From: Nematostella vectensis
Taxonomy: Eukaryota; Cnidaria; Anthozoa; Actiniaria; Edwardsiidae
DNA length: 64,000 nt
Assembly (NCBI RefSeq): GCF_932526225.1
Contig: NC_064038.1
Location: forward strand, 14,531,647 to 14,595,646
Reading direction: 5' to 3'
Shown here: piece after piece, positions 11,590-22,255 of the stretch
How positions within the stretch are numbered: the stretch's first letter is position 1
Layout: every line of letters starts with the position of its first letter
Made by a program: the position numbers and the translations under genes
The notes under the pieces: model-generated
What the model was told of the DNA's origin: nothing
Database searches by the model: none
The model's input: only the letters and a program-made list of their open reading frames with translations

Positions 11590-12300
11590 TGTAGGTAAGG
11601 TATGCACAGAAGTCGACAACATTAACTATTACTCGGCCACTAATCCCTCGGCGCGCAATGTGCTCGGGAAAAGAATTCGAGAGGAAATTGGCAAAGGTAA
11701 TTATGTTATATTACAGCAACGAAACCTACAGTAGTGAGCGCATTAGGAGCTATTCCTAAGCCTGACTCGCCGAGATTCGCCTGATACATGAGTGCCGTGT
11801 GGGCTGGCAGTTAATGATTATATAGAAATTGACAAGTCTAGTTTTCAATCTCTCGACGACGCGATAAAGTTTTAGGTACTTAACACCTACATGGCTAAAG
11901 TGGATATCAAGCATGCTTATCGGCCCATACCTATTCATCTATAAAACTACCGCGTAACTATCTATAAATGGAAGTTTTCCGGGGATACCGATTACACATA
12001 ATTTTACGACACACGTCTTCCTTTCGGAGCAAAACGTTTGCCCATTATATTTAATCGCATTACGCAATCTATTCGCCGCATGATGCATCGTCGGGGATTC
12101 CGAGACATATTGGTATACCTAGACGACTTTCTCGTGGCTGGAGACACGTTTGAGCAATGTAACTCAGCCTACAAAACGCGGACAGCGCTGTTGACTGATT
12201 CGCGCTTTCGAACGGATAATATACTACCCCTAGCGCATATGTCTCCTTATAGCCTGCCTCTCGTCTCTTCCAGGTGTACGTCATCCGGAGATTGCCGCCG
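11590..12300 (+). pseudogene. DIRS reverse transcriptase, broken
   Basis: Across shifting frames the DIRS RT can be followed: MAKVDIKHAYRPIPIH (11891 on, containing the first catalytic Asp), then KWKFSGDTDYT, then DTRLPFGAKRLPIIFNRITQSIRRMM. The catalytic box YLDDFLVAG lies at about 12113-12140. Several stops lie between these blocks (for example after IPIHL and before the FYDTR segment). RNase H, expected next, is not recognisable and may be deleted, since recombinase sequence begins only about 150 bases after the RT. Confidence 0.75.
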
Positions 12301-12379
12301 AGCTTGAGCGCTTAAACCGGCATCGATCCGTAGTTACCTAAATATTATTGCCATTCTTCACAAAGAATTTGGATTACCT

Positions 12380-13084
12380 AACCCGCTGCTGAATAACTGG
12401 TCGCTGCAAGCTCTTTTGACAGGTATTAAACGCGCTAAGGGATCTCCCACGAATCAGAAACAACATATTATAACTGCCCTTTTACATCGCATATTCGCAA
12501 CTCTGAATCACAGGTCGAGCCTGGATGCTTCTTTGTGGGCGATTTGTTTAGTAGCCTTTTACTGCATGTTTCGCAAGTCGCATCTGTTTGCCAACATCTG
12601 CCACGCGCTTCGACGCGGACAAACAGTTCACGAAAGCCGACATCACCATCCTGCCATTGGGCGCCTTGGTAACAATTCGTTGGAGCAAAACTATTCAATT
12701 CCGCGAAAGGGTTGTGAAAATTTCACTCCCACGTATCCATATGGCCAACATCAGCTATCGAACATACTTTCCACTTTACTAGGGCTAGTGACGCGCGTAA
12801 CCAGGTATTCGATTGGATGGAGAATCTCGCGCCGCGCATATTTACATATAACCAGTTCGTCACTAAGCTTCACCATCACCTCTCGCTATACAATGTCACT
12901 CCGGGGTTATACGCAGGTCATTCGTCTCGAAGAGAAGGAGCCTCGTTTGCTTATTGAACTTACCAAAGCCCTCGGCGACTGGCGTTCGGACACAATACTT
13001 ATCTATTTAACAATGCCTATAACAATCAGACTCCACTCAGCTTACATGATATGCAAAGCCATACTAGCCACAACTAACACATAA
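12380..13084 (+). pseudogene. DIRS tyrosine recombinase, broken
   Basis: Readable blocks are TGIKRAKGSPTNQKQ and ALLHRIFATLNH, then LWAICLVAFYCMFRKSHL with the candidate box-I Arg. ITILPLGALVTIRWSKTIQF follows (the beta-sheet region). HSSRREGASFAY (about 12918-12953) matches the H-x-x-R box, and ALGDWRSDTILIYL the region before the catalytic Tyr. The blocks lie in different frames with stops between them. This is the integration enzyme of DIRS elements and explains the absence of an integrase domain. Confidence 0.75.
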
Positions 13085-13225
13085 CAAGTCCTCAACACTG
13101 GGTTTGGCCACTGGCTAGTTACATCAATTAAGTTTGTAAAATGGTATAGTGATACGATAATATTTGTTACGATTATGAATGTAAATGTTTCATATATTTG
13201 TTACATGGAATAAAGACTGCTTGAC

Positions 13226-14557
13226 CCCATCTGGTGTGTGTTTGTTAAGATTAAAATAATCAACAATGCTGCTGCATTTGGTGTGTTATCACGTAGGGAA
13301 AAAAAAGTACAATAAGCTATCTAATCTCAGTATCTCCAACGTGTCCGTATATGATACTTTGTTTAGTATCCTCTATACCTTTTATCCACACAAGAAAATT
13401 AGTAAAAACACTTGCATTCACGAGTTTGCTCAAAGAGTCTTTGATTATTTCCACCGTCTAGCTCTTTTGAATGGTAAAAAGCGACTTCCCTGTCCTTCCC
13501 AGAAAAGGTCAATAATTGTTTATTGTTTCCTCTGGCCGAACAGAGAGTGTGCTCCCAAAACGGCCACATGGCTGGTGGCCAAGATGTCTCATTCAAGCCT
13601 ATCAGGTCTGTAATCGGCGAGTAAGGCTGGTTAGAAATTATTTCTCTGTGTCGCCGTTAGGGAATATCTCGAACACAACAAGGCAAGAATGAGAAGGTAC
13701 ATTATTTAGCTTTTTATCTCTGCTGTTATTTTTGACCATAAAATTAATATGTCAATTTGTTGAAGTTGTGTGAACTGTGTGTAGCTTCTGGTGGTTCCAA
13801 ATGTTCTCCCTTGCACTTCGCTTATGAATTGGCGAATAGCGCTAATCACTTAATCAACTAAATAGCCCAATTTCTAGTTCCACTATAACCGCTAGACTTA
13901 CAGACTAGGGACACATAGATACATTGTAAGCCTCGACTTGAGGCAAATTTCATGCGCACACCAGCGAGAATGCGTTGGAACTGGATCTCGCCGGAATTTG
14001 CAATCGATCCAATTGAAACCGAGGCTTGCACTGTATTTATGCGTCATCAGTGCCTATGGCCAGCAGGCACAGTGTAACTGTGAAACTGGACTATTAAAAC
14101 ATAAACATCATCAAACCATACAAGATCACCACTAAACTATCGCATCGCCCGCGGTGGAACACCGATCGCTCTAACGCGAAATAGGATAAATCGCCACAAT
14201 CTCAAACTAACTTCAAGTTTAATCATATAATCATTCGGATAGCTTGATCGTCTACCTCGAAAATTCCAATTAACAAGGTTCAACTGACATACAGCAAAAG
14301 CCGCCACGCGTCTGAATAAGAGTTCGAGTTAACGAGGTTTTACTGTCTAGCAGGAAAAATATAATTCAAGTTCACCTGGCGGGACAGCAAATAAATGCTT
14401 GTTGCTGATTGGTTCTTCTATGGGGTGTCCAGGTGTCTCCATGCCAACGCGCAGACAATTAAAAGTCGCTCCACCTTTGACGTAAAGACGCAGGACGTAC
14501 ATCATACACGATGCGAGACGCACGCGGGAAGATGAACGGGCCTGAAGACATCTGCAC
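13226..14557. other. Intergenic sequence, no supported gene
   Basis: There is no ORF above background, no domain and no convincing splice pair. The last part (14525-14557) is one unit of the minisatellite described at 14777-15043. Confidence 0.5.
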
Positions 14558-14663
14558 ATATAAATATAAAATGATGGTTGAAGGCTTTCATAGAAAGTGC
14601 TCAATACTCGAAAGTAGAGCGGTGTATAGTGTTGGTTTGAGAAAAATACAAACTACATAGGTT

Positions 14664-14704
14664 TCCCTACAGGTCTGTTTCGTGGTTGCCCACTCATCAG
14701 GGGA
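14664..14704 (-). ncRNA. Hammerhead ribozyme, minimal type I (PLE pLTR)
   Basis: Minus-strand sequence fits the hammerhead core: stem I UCCC/GGGA, CUGAUGA, stem II GUGG-GCAA-CCAC, GAAA, a very short stem III (CA-GACC-UG), then UA as the cleavage site. All core bases are consensus. Short stem III hammerheads of this sort are known in Penelope-like elements and are thought to work best as dimers. Confidence 0.85.
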
Positions 14705-14705
14705 T

Positions 14706-14746
14706 TTCCCTGATGAGTGGGCAACCACGAAACAGACCTTTAGGGA
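14706..14746 (+). ncRNA. Hammerhead ribozyme, inverted partner, stem III damaged
   Basis: This is the same motif on the plus strand, abutting the minus-strand copy. Stem I still pairs as UUCC/GGGA with one G-U. The stem III closing bases are changed (UG to UU), leaving CA opposite UU, so cleavage is probably impaired. Confidence 0.65.
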
Positions 14747-14776
14747 AACCTATGTAGTTTGTATTTTTCTCAAACC

Positions 14777-15043
14777 ATATAAATATATATATATAGTGAG
14801 ACCTTGTTAATATGGACCCTGTTACGGGCATGAAAACATATCTGCACATATAGATACACGAAGTAAAGTCCTGTTAATAAGGACATCGTTACGGGCCTGA
14901 AGACATCTGCACATATAAATATATATATATAGTGAGACCCTGTTAATATGGACCCTGTTACGGGCATGAAAACATATCTGCACATATAGATACACACAGT
15001 AAAGCCCTGTTAATAAGGACATCGTTACGGGCCTGAAGACATG
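14777..15043. repeat. Tandem repeat, about 146-bp unit with ~73-bp subunits
   Basis: Two long units carry 'gtgagacc(c/t)tgttaatatggaccctgttacgggcatgaaaa' and 'aataaggacatcgttacgggcctgaagacat' half-units. They alternate with (TA)n and 'ctgcacatata' joints. A further half-unit lies at 14525-14557, left of the PLE insertion, so the array was interrupted by it. Confidence 0.85.
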
Positions 15044-15371
15044 TGCGCAAACACCCCGAAAAACCGCATCGAATTTCCCCATACAATAAAAAACCACAGG
15101 GATAAATGGTAAGACATATTTATTTCTTCACGATTTGGATAAAAATTAACGTTATCTGATATAGCTTATCTATTTTGGGCAAAATCCACAGGCTTCCAGC
15201 TATCCTTATGTGTCTTTAGAAGGAGAATCATCCACATTATCAAATTAATTTTATTAGTTTGAGTTTGTTTGATTTTAATGGTTTCGATCTCACGTTTATT
15301 GTTACCTTTCTGCAACCCTGCTTTCAACTATAATTATAAAGTGTGGTTTTAAATGCAGGACCCCAGTGATA

Positions 15372-15722
15372 TCACACACAGTCTGAAGGGGCTTTATAAA
15401 TGTTGTCACCATCACGATGCTTGTAGACATTCAAGCCTTTTAGACATTTCTGAAAGTTCTTGCAGAAAGATCGCCCTTTTTTGCAAGACCCTACACTGAA
15501 AAACACCTGCATGTTGTCTAAGCCGACAGCGCAGTTAATGTTGATACCACTGAAATGACCGGAGAAGATATCTTGTAAGCAGAAAGCACAACCTCTCAAT
15601 CGGCAGTGCGCATTGACATTGACGTGGTTCATGTTACATCTGTTGCTTCCAGCGCTGAATTCTAGCTCATCCCCAGAAGATCTTGAGCAACATTTCTCCT
15701 TTGAACTATTCTCCTCCATCAT
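15372..15722 (-). CDS. Cysteine-rich hypothetical ORF
   Basis: This 116-codon minus-strand ORF begins MMEENSSKEKCC and is rich in cysteine (CCSRSS, GCAFC, NINCAV, GSCKKGRSFC, KCLKG, SDCV). I do not recognise the pattern. No signal peptide is visible from this start, and a plus-strand ORF (15613-15915) overlaps it, so coding on either strand is unproven. It could be the last exon of a longer secreted protein: a T-rich acceptor-like site lies upstream near 15865, but the frame does not connect cleanly. Confidence 0.3.
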   Translation of the reverse strand: MMEENSSKEKCCSRSSGDELEFSAGSNRCNMNHVNVNAHCRLRGCAFCLQDIFSGHFSGININCAVGLDNMQVFFSVGSCKKGRSFCKNFQKCLKGLNVYKHRDGDNIYKAPSDCV

Positions 15723-15919
15723 TGATAGATTCTATGATGAGAGTGGTGTAGAAGCCAGTTTTGGCCGAGGTTATTTGGTCCACATTGGATGGATACCAAA
15801 ACACCATCTACCGGGCTACAGTATGTATTGGATTGAGCTGCTCTTCTACACTGAATACTCTGTAACAGGAAACCAACGAAGATTCATTTCACGAAGATTT
15901 GAACTCCTGCTGTAACTGT

Positions 15920-18900
15920 AACTGTATCGTGGTGTTTTGATCGGTAATGCCGATGGCTTCTCAACAGATGTCATGACAGAAAAAAAAAGACATCAGGTAC
16001 AATTGGAGCCTCCGTTACGTTTTTTTTTTAAACATGGCGGTCCCTATTAGAAAAGACAGGCAGAATTGTATCCAATTGTTGAGCAAGTACACGAGGTCAA
16101 GCGGTTGTGGCCCAATGGACACGGAAGCGGATGACGTATCGTTGATATGATTGTTTCTGTGGACACCACAGTTCCTGTTGGTGTCGATACTTCCGCATGG
16201 AAGCCCTTGACATCTACATGAATGGAAATCCCAATCGACTCGAAGATGGGGGGAATAACGACCTGAAAGATCAGCTAGGGAAAATTGAAATGTCAATTTT
16301 TAATTTTATCTCTATTTCTCTATTTTTTTTTTATTTTTTATTTTTTTTTTTTGCTTTCTATCCATGCGCTTCTTGGTTGTGATTACACCTTCCATGAATA
16401 CGGGTAGGAAAGGAGGCATCATTCAAGAAGCTTTTCTGCTCACCCTACATCCGCGCACAGGCAGCAGTTAACAGGACAGAGCTAAAAGAGCCAAAAAATA
16501 TATCCCTAACTTCAGCAGCAGCCATGTCTAACAGGTCCAAGTTCCAGTATTCTATCAAGTCGATAGAAGGGCGCTCTGAAGTCTGAGCCTAGATTTTATT
16601 CAACGACAGATCAATCTAGAGTTCTCGCACTATGGCCAATGCAAAGGGTCATCTTGTCCTAATTTATTCTCAATCGAAGACACGGATTCAATATGTACCC
16701 ACGAGTAAGAATCTAGAATTTAAGAACCTTTAATAGGTTCTTAATAAAAAACTTTCAATCAAAATAAAAAAAAAAACGATATGAGAATGATGTGTCCACT
16801 ACTTTCTCGTTTTATACTGAAACAATGACATTATTATTAAGAGCAACGACGCACTTTTTGTATGAGAACCTGTTTCCATCACGTATGTTCATTTATGATA
16901 AAGAAATGTCTGTAAGATCAAAGTGGTGATGACAAGAATAGCTAAAAAAAATCCGTATACATTTTACCCAAAATAACTGAACTACTTAAAATCACGGCAA
17001 AAAAAGTTAAGTTATCGCCGGTTTAGGTACAATTCCAAGTCTTCCCTCGTCATATCTGGTCTTCCCTCTGGTGTAAATAATCCTCGCGGGTCTAGCAAAA
17101 TGTGAGCCCAGAGAAACCGCTGGCTAATGTCCCTTATTTCTGGGAATAAACCCACCCCTCTGTAACAGACGCGAAAGAACAGATATGTGACACAGTGAAC
17201 AGTTAGAAACAAACTCTTTACAGGCCACAAATCTTTCATTCGTCTTTCTCCTCAGCCATGCACGGCCTGTGTTCTTTTTTTTCTCCGACCCATGCGTTTG
17301 CTTCTTCGTTTCAAGATTTAAAATTATTTTAAGGTGGTGTGCGCTCAATTGTTTGAAGTTTGTTTAGAAAAGAATACTATTATAGCCGCGCTGATACGAA
17401 CTTGTTTTAACACAGGTTTCATAGTTCTTTCGAACCCTGAAAAGCCAAATACCATGGACTAAAAATAGCTGTTTAGATATTGAAAAGAAGCAAATTGCCA
17501 AATGTATATGCCTTTTATTTGAAAGCGTTGATATCGATGTACTCGAAATATTTTGATAAATCAAAACCACGTGCAAGCGCCGCCGAACTTGCGCTCAGAC
17601 GGATTAATTCACTCCAATCGTTTATCGACTTTGTAGCCTTTGTCGTAGATGCGGAAGCATATTGTAAGATTTTTAAGTAAAAAGGAGTAAGAGTTGAACT
17701 AGCTATTATAGCATTAGTTAATACTAGCACTTGACTTACGCCCTTGACTTACGCCCTTGAATTTTTTGCATGGGAATCTTATTTCAAGTCTAAGTGAAAA
17801 CTTTTCTTAAATCAGTATAGGAAAAAATCCAATTTGCACCACCATACCTTTATGGACTTTTTATTCAAAATCGCGTGAACCCTTTCCTCTGAATAGCTCC
17901 TTAATAAATACCAAGACATAGTGGCAGATATAAGGACAAATAACATAAAATCGTGTTTAATAACGAGCCGTAAGTAGTCGCAACTTTGTTGTTAAATTTA
18001 CGCATAAATTTTCTCTATTTCGAAGCTGTCGACTCTACCTTTTAATCGCCTTTACAGATCTCTCTAAAAATTCACACAAGGATAGACAACAATGTGTTAC
18101 ATATTATTAGAAGAGAAATTAGGGGAAAAATATCGATATGGAATAGAAATTTGTCCTAGAAAACTGTCTTACTCACGTGACATTTATTCCGATCAAAAAG
18201 ATTCATACGTCATATTATATTTTCATCCTTTTGTTATTGATTTGGTGTATTCGATTTGGAATCTGAATTCATTTCTTCGCGCAGTGCGTTTTGTTTCCAA
18301 AGATGGACGGTGTGATGGAGGGAATATTGGGTCGAGCCACCTTAAGGTTTTGGTAAAGGTAAATTTAACACCACTGTTTCTGTGTTTTTTTGCAAAACCT
18401 GTATCAATAACTCTTAATTTTTGCAAAAAATTTTTTTACATGAGTCGGATTCTAATACGGCTGAATATGGGCCTTTGCTGTTTCCCGTGACCTGTTGACC
18501 GTGAATTCACGCCAAATCTTTGACATTTCTAGCGTATTATTTTGAGGCGAAAACCCGAGATTCTCGGGCGTAACCTCGCGACCGGTTTTAAGATATCGCC
18601 TTTAAATTTTCGGGATCTCATAGATAATTATGCCATGTCATAAAGTGTGTGAGAAATGTTCGATTTTCGACTGAAGATCACTTTTATAGCACTTTTCCTA
18701 TTCAAATTTCGCCAAAAATGAGAGTTCCAGCTTTGATTCTTGATATTTTGTTGACAATGTCAAATAACAAAAATTCCTCACACACTTTGGCAGATCATCC
18801 ATCTGTCATTGAGATGCCATTACGTGCAAGTGCATGCGCAATAACGCGAAGGTGCATTACGCTCTAGATTAAACTCCGTACTTTTGAGTTTGAGGCCTCA

Positions 18901-19560
18901 AAACCTTAACACGGAAATAGCTATTGCAAAAAAAAATAAAAACTTGCAGGAGATAATTCAATCTTTTATTTTAATTTAATATATAGTTTGTACATATAGT
19001 GAAAATTGCGGCGCGACAATATATATTTTTTCCGCGGACAAGTCGTTTACCTTTACCGAGACCTTAACAAAATTGGCGTTGAGCCGTTGTTATGCCTGTT
19101 TTAGTTTATATTAATCACTTATCTAGCTTGTACATAGTTATTGTAGAAATGGCTATTAGCTGTGTTGTGATATCTATTCCACCTTTAAGAAGGCAGTCAT
19201 CGATGCCCTACCGAAATATCGCCACAAAAAAGCAACTCATATTGTCCCGAATTGTTGAAGAGACCAAAAGTTGTAGCATACATCAGCAGGCCAAGGTTGT
19301 TTATTTTTTTAATTCAATGTGCTTTAAGGATACGTCTCTGCATCCGCTAGCGCAATATTCAACCATATTTTAACTTACTTATCCTACTTATTTTACAATA
19401 TTCTACTATTCTACTATTTCTTACCCAGCGCTTTCGTTATAGCCGTCCCATTTCCGGATCTGCATTAACATCCTCTCCACCCCATCAAAGGCGACCTCCA
19501 TGGGCATGCGTGGCTCCTGGTATCCGCTGACCCATAGCTCGCACTCGTCGTCACATGACA
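15920..19560. other. Intergenic sequence, no supported gene
   Basis: ORFs here are short and AT-driven. One possible small first exon (ATG at 18302, donor-like AAG/GT near 18345) lacks any support from a second exon or domain. A hairpin (CCCGAGATTCTCGGG) lies near 18555-18569. Homopolymer T and A runs occur at 16322-16352 and 16765-16775. Confidence 0.5.
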
Positions 19561-19639
19561 CCAAGAAACCATACAGCCCGCTCGACGGAGGCTAAAAAAC
19601 AGGGTGCATGCTCAGAATGTCGTCCAACGTTTGCACTGA

Positions 19640-20005
19640 GACCCTGTCCACAAGTATCCGTTTTTGTTTGAAAACGCGACCTTCTTGTTCCGTTTTTAAA
19701 AAGATCCTCGTCCACAAGAAGAGTTTTCATTTTGATACGACCCGTCCCCACGGAAACGCAGAAACGATACAAAAATGATAACAGGTTCTACAGTGCATGC
19801 GTACTCGCGCGCCAAGTAGACTGCACCTGAGTTATCACGTCATCGTTTTCGAAAAGTTCCGTTTCGTCCGTCCCCACGCAACCGAAAGGGTATCGATTTC
19901 AAATTGTTCTGTTTTCGGTCATCGTTTTCGCGTTTCTGTTTCCCGTATCCGTAACAAAAAGGTTACTTTTTCAAACGAAAATGGATACGTGAGGACGTGG
20001 TCCGA
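19640..20005. mobile_element. Probable MITE with ~40-bp inverted arms
   Basis: The left arm around 19640-19690 (gtccacaagtatccgttttt..) is the imperfect reverse complement of the right arm around 19960-20005 (..aaaatggatacgtgaggac). The interior repeats 'cgttttc', 'cgtttct' and 'gtccccac' phrases on both sides. No coding sequence and no clear target duplication were found. Confidence 0.5.
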
Positions 20006-21150
20006 CATATATCTAACCGACAGTGTTGAATACCGTATGTGCAAGCAAAGGGGAGACAGTCGCTCTATTCAGTATTTGTTGACGTGTAGAGGTAAGGTGA
20101 ATTGGCTAGCCACTCATTCACTTTGAAATACGTCTCAAATGCGAACTTTTTCCTTACTAGGTATCTCCATCTTTTCTCCTCCCCCTAGCATCCCCCGGCT
20201 CCCAGTTTCCATTCTCCCCGTCGCTTTTGACTAGTACTTGGTCTTACCTCCTGATGATAAACCCTGTACTAGAAAACACGTGAGGCTGCTGAACTTTTCA
20301 AAGGGCTCTATGAAATATTATATTCCTTATTTACCGTAATTTATTATACATTTATGTGCATGTTTATGAACTTTTGTTGTTTTCATTATATTTTAACTCA
20401 CTTTTTTCTCCACCAGCGTGTACACCTTACCCCTTATCAGCCTTTTTGTTTTCCGGTCTATACCTCCCTACCCACTACCTCCTCCTTAATCTTCCCATTC
20501 ACCCTATACGCCATGGTAAGAACAATTGCATCACTATCCCGTACACTCCTTATAGTCCAACTCCACTCAACGTAGCATTATCCCCACAATGACCCTCCCG
20601 CTCTCACCCCTGCCACCTACCTCTACCCGTATCACAACCATTAAACCATTATTCCCCTTTTATGTCCCCCTTCTCCCCAGGTGCCATGGTACGAATACCC
20701 GCTTTTAACCAAAAACAAAAGCCATGACCAGGATAATGATAATAATTATTATTTGTAATTTTTTTAATGGGATAAATGCACAAAGATGAAAGGTTATGGT
20801 GTTGAATGTAATTCTATAACGGCAAAGAGATGAGATTTTGTCGACGGGGAAATGTCTAGGGAATCCAGCACATTGTTGAAAGAATGTTAATACCTGGAAG
20901 TAACTCGTGATCAGCTGTCCATGGTCCTCGGAGTCCTCCTGCGAAGTTTCAAAATCTCTGCCCCAGGTCACTCCCTGTGGGGATGAACTGTACACGTGAT
21001 TCTCTCGAATGGTAGCCAGGCCTTGTGTGATGATCGACTTATACCAAATGTCCCGACGAATACCGCGAATCTCCTCGGCAGATTCTATGAGAGATACTTG
21101 AGCTGAGGACGTGGTCGATCCGGCAACATTTTTTTTTTTTATAAATTTAA
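20006..21150. other. Intergenic sequence, no supported gene
   Basis: It is pyrimidine-rich between 20160 and 20690 and otherwise anonymous. The minus-strand ORF at 20705-20995 has no motif and only background composition. Confidence 0.5.
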
Positions 21151-21152
21151 AT

Positions 21153-21512
21153 CATTCTCCACCTCCTCATATTGTTATTTTTTAGAATAATTCACTAGGC
21201 TTATCATCATCATCAATCATTTATTAATATTAATATTGATATTTAATATTAATATTATTTAATATTAATATTGATATAAATATTAATATAAATATTAATA
21301 TTAATATTAATTAACATTAATATTGATATAAATATTAATATAAATTTGAATATTAATAATAATGATATAATTAATATTAATATAATATAATAATATAATT
21401 AATATTAATATTAATATTAATTATTTATTATTGATTATATACTATAATATAATTATTAATATAATTATTAATTATTAATTAATATTAATATCAATATATT
21501 AATAATATTAAT

Positions 21513-21584
<72 letters not shown>

Positions 21585-21709
21585 TTAATAATAAATAATA
21601 ATATTAATTAATATTAATATTAACGACGACGACGATGATGATGATGATGATGATAATAAGCCTAGTGAATTATTCTAAAAAATAACAATATGAGGAGGTG
21701 GAGAATGAT
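21153..21709. repeat. Foldback with AT-microsatellite core
   Basis: The left arm (21153-21212: 'cattctccacctcctcatattg..ttcactaggcttatcatcatc') is repeated in inverse at 21645-21709. Between them lies about 430 bp of AAT/ATT, TAATATT and GAC/GAT trinucleotide repeats. The structure resembles a short foldback element whose centre became a microsatellite. Confidence 0.75.
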
Positions 21710-21881
21710 ATTATATTAATATTAATATTTATATCAATATATATTATATATATATATATATAGTGGAGAATGATATTATATATAGGTGGAGAATGATATT
21801 ATATTAATATTAATATTTATATCAATATATATTATATATATATATAGTGTTGGTTTGAGAAAAATACAAACTACATAGGTT

Positions 21882-21918
21882 TCCCTACAGGTCTGTTTCG
21901 TGGTTGCCCACTTATCAG

Positions 21919-21922
<4 letters not shown>
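21882..21922 (-). ncRNA. Hammerhead ribozyme with mutated core (mini-insert)
   Basis: This is the ribozyme of a truncated 75-bp PLE piece (about 21848-21922) between (TA)n tracts. The core reads CUGAUAA and not CUGAUGA, which changes G8, the residue whose 2'-OH acts in catalysis in the hammerhead. This copy should be inactive. Stem I, II and III sequences are otherwise intact. Confidence 0.7.

Positions 21923-22000
<78 letters not shown>
21923..22000. repeat. (TA)n microsatellite at PLE border
   Basis: About 39 TA units directly abut the PLE end (GTGTTGGTTTGAG). The same element end meets TA repeats at the other PLE sites in this window. Confidence 0.97.
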
Positions 22001-22003
<3 letters not shown>

Positions 22004-22035
22004 TTGGTTTGAGAAAAATACAAACTACATAGGTT

Positions 22036-22076
22036 TCCCTACAGGTCTGTTTCGTGGTTGCCCACTCATCAGGGGA
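22036..22076 (-). ncRNA. Hammerhead ribozyme, 3' pLTR of PLE cluster 1
   Basis: All consensus core positions are present: stem I UCCC/GGGA, CUGAUGA, GUGG-GCAA-CCAC, GAAA, CA-GACC-UG, UA cleavage site. It is 41 nt long and lies downstream of the intact ORF in sense orientation. Confidence 0.9.
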
Positions 22077-22255
22077 TTTAATGAGAATATTCCTACCATC
22101 GTATATATACTATTAACATTGAAATTTACATAATAATAGACTGATAGCTTTAGCTAAGGCGGCAAGAGGAACAATAGCGAGTTACATAAATATGCAGGGC
22201 GGAACGTGTGAAAAATTGATAGCGCGAAAATTTAACGGTGACGGGATTAACAGTT

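Larger units (their letters stand above)
9960..13225 (+). mobile_element. DIRS-type (tyrosine recombinase) retrotransposon, decayed
   Basis: Plus-strand order is gag-like ORF1, a gag zinc-finger segment, reverse transcriptase, then a tyrosine recombinase. That is the DIRS arrangement and not an LTR integrase one. Every domain is broken by stops and frameshifts. The 3' end carries an AATAAA-type signal at about 13209. I could not identify the terminal inverted or internal complementary repeats that define exact DIRS ends, so the outer coordinates are estimates. Confidence 0.8.
14569..14776. mobile_element. 208-bp palindromic PLE remnant with 11-bp TSD
   Basis: The left arm (14569-14704, minus orientation) is the end of a PLE pseudo-LTR: CCATCATTTT junction, TTTCGAGTATTGAGC, the CAAACCAACACTATA block and a hammerhead ribozyme. 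The right arm (14706-14776) is an inverted copy of the ribozyme and its downstream block. The 11-bp ATATAAATATA lies on both sides (14558-14568 and 14777-14787), so this was one insertion event. It landed in the AT-rich part of a minisatellite. No ORF is present. Confidence 0.85.

Noticed and set aside
15613-15915. 100-codon plus ORF beginning MTLTWFMLHLLLPAL, signal-peptide-like
   Set aside because: It overlaps a cysteine-rich minus ORF and has no further evidence; the hydrophobic start could be chance.
18092-18490. 132-codon plus ORF and the small ATG frame at 18302
   Set aside because: AT-driven composition, no conserved motif, no partner exon.
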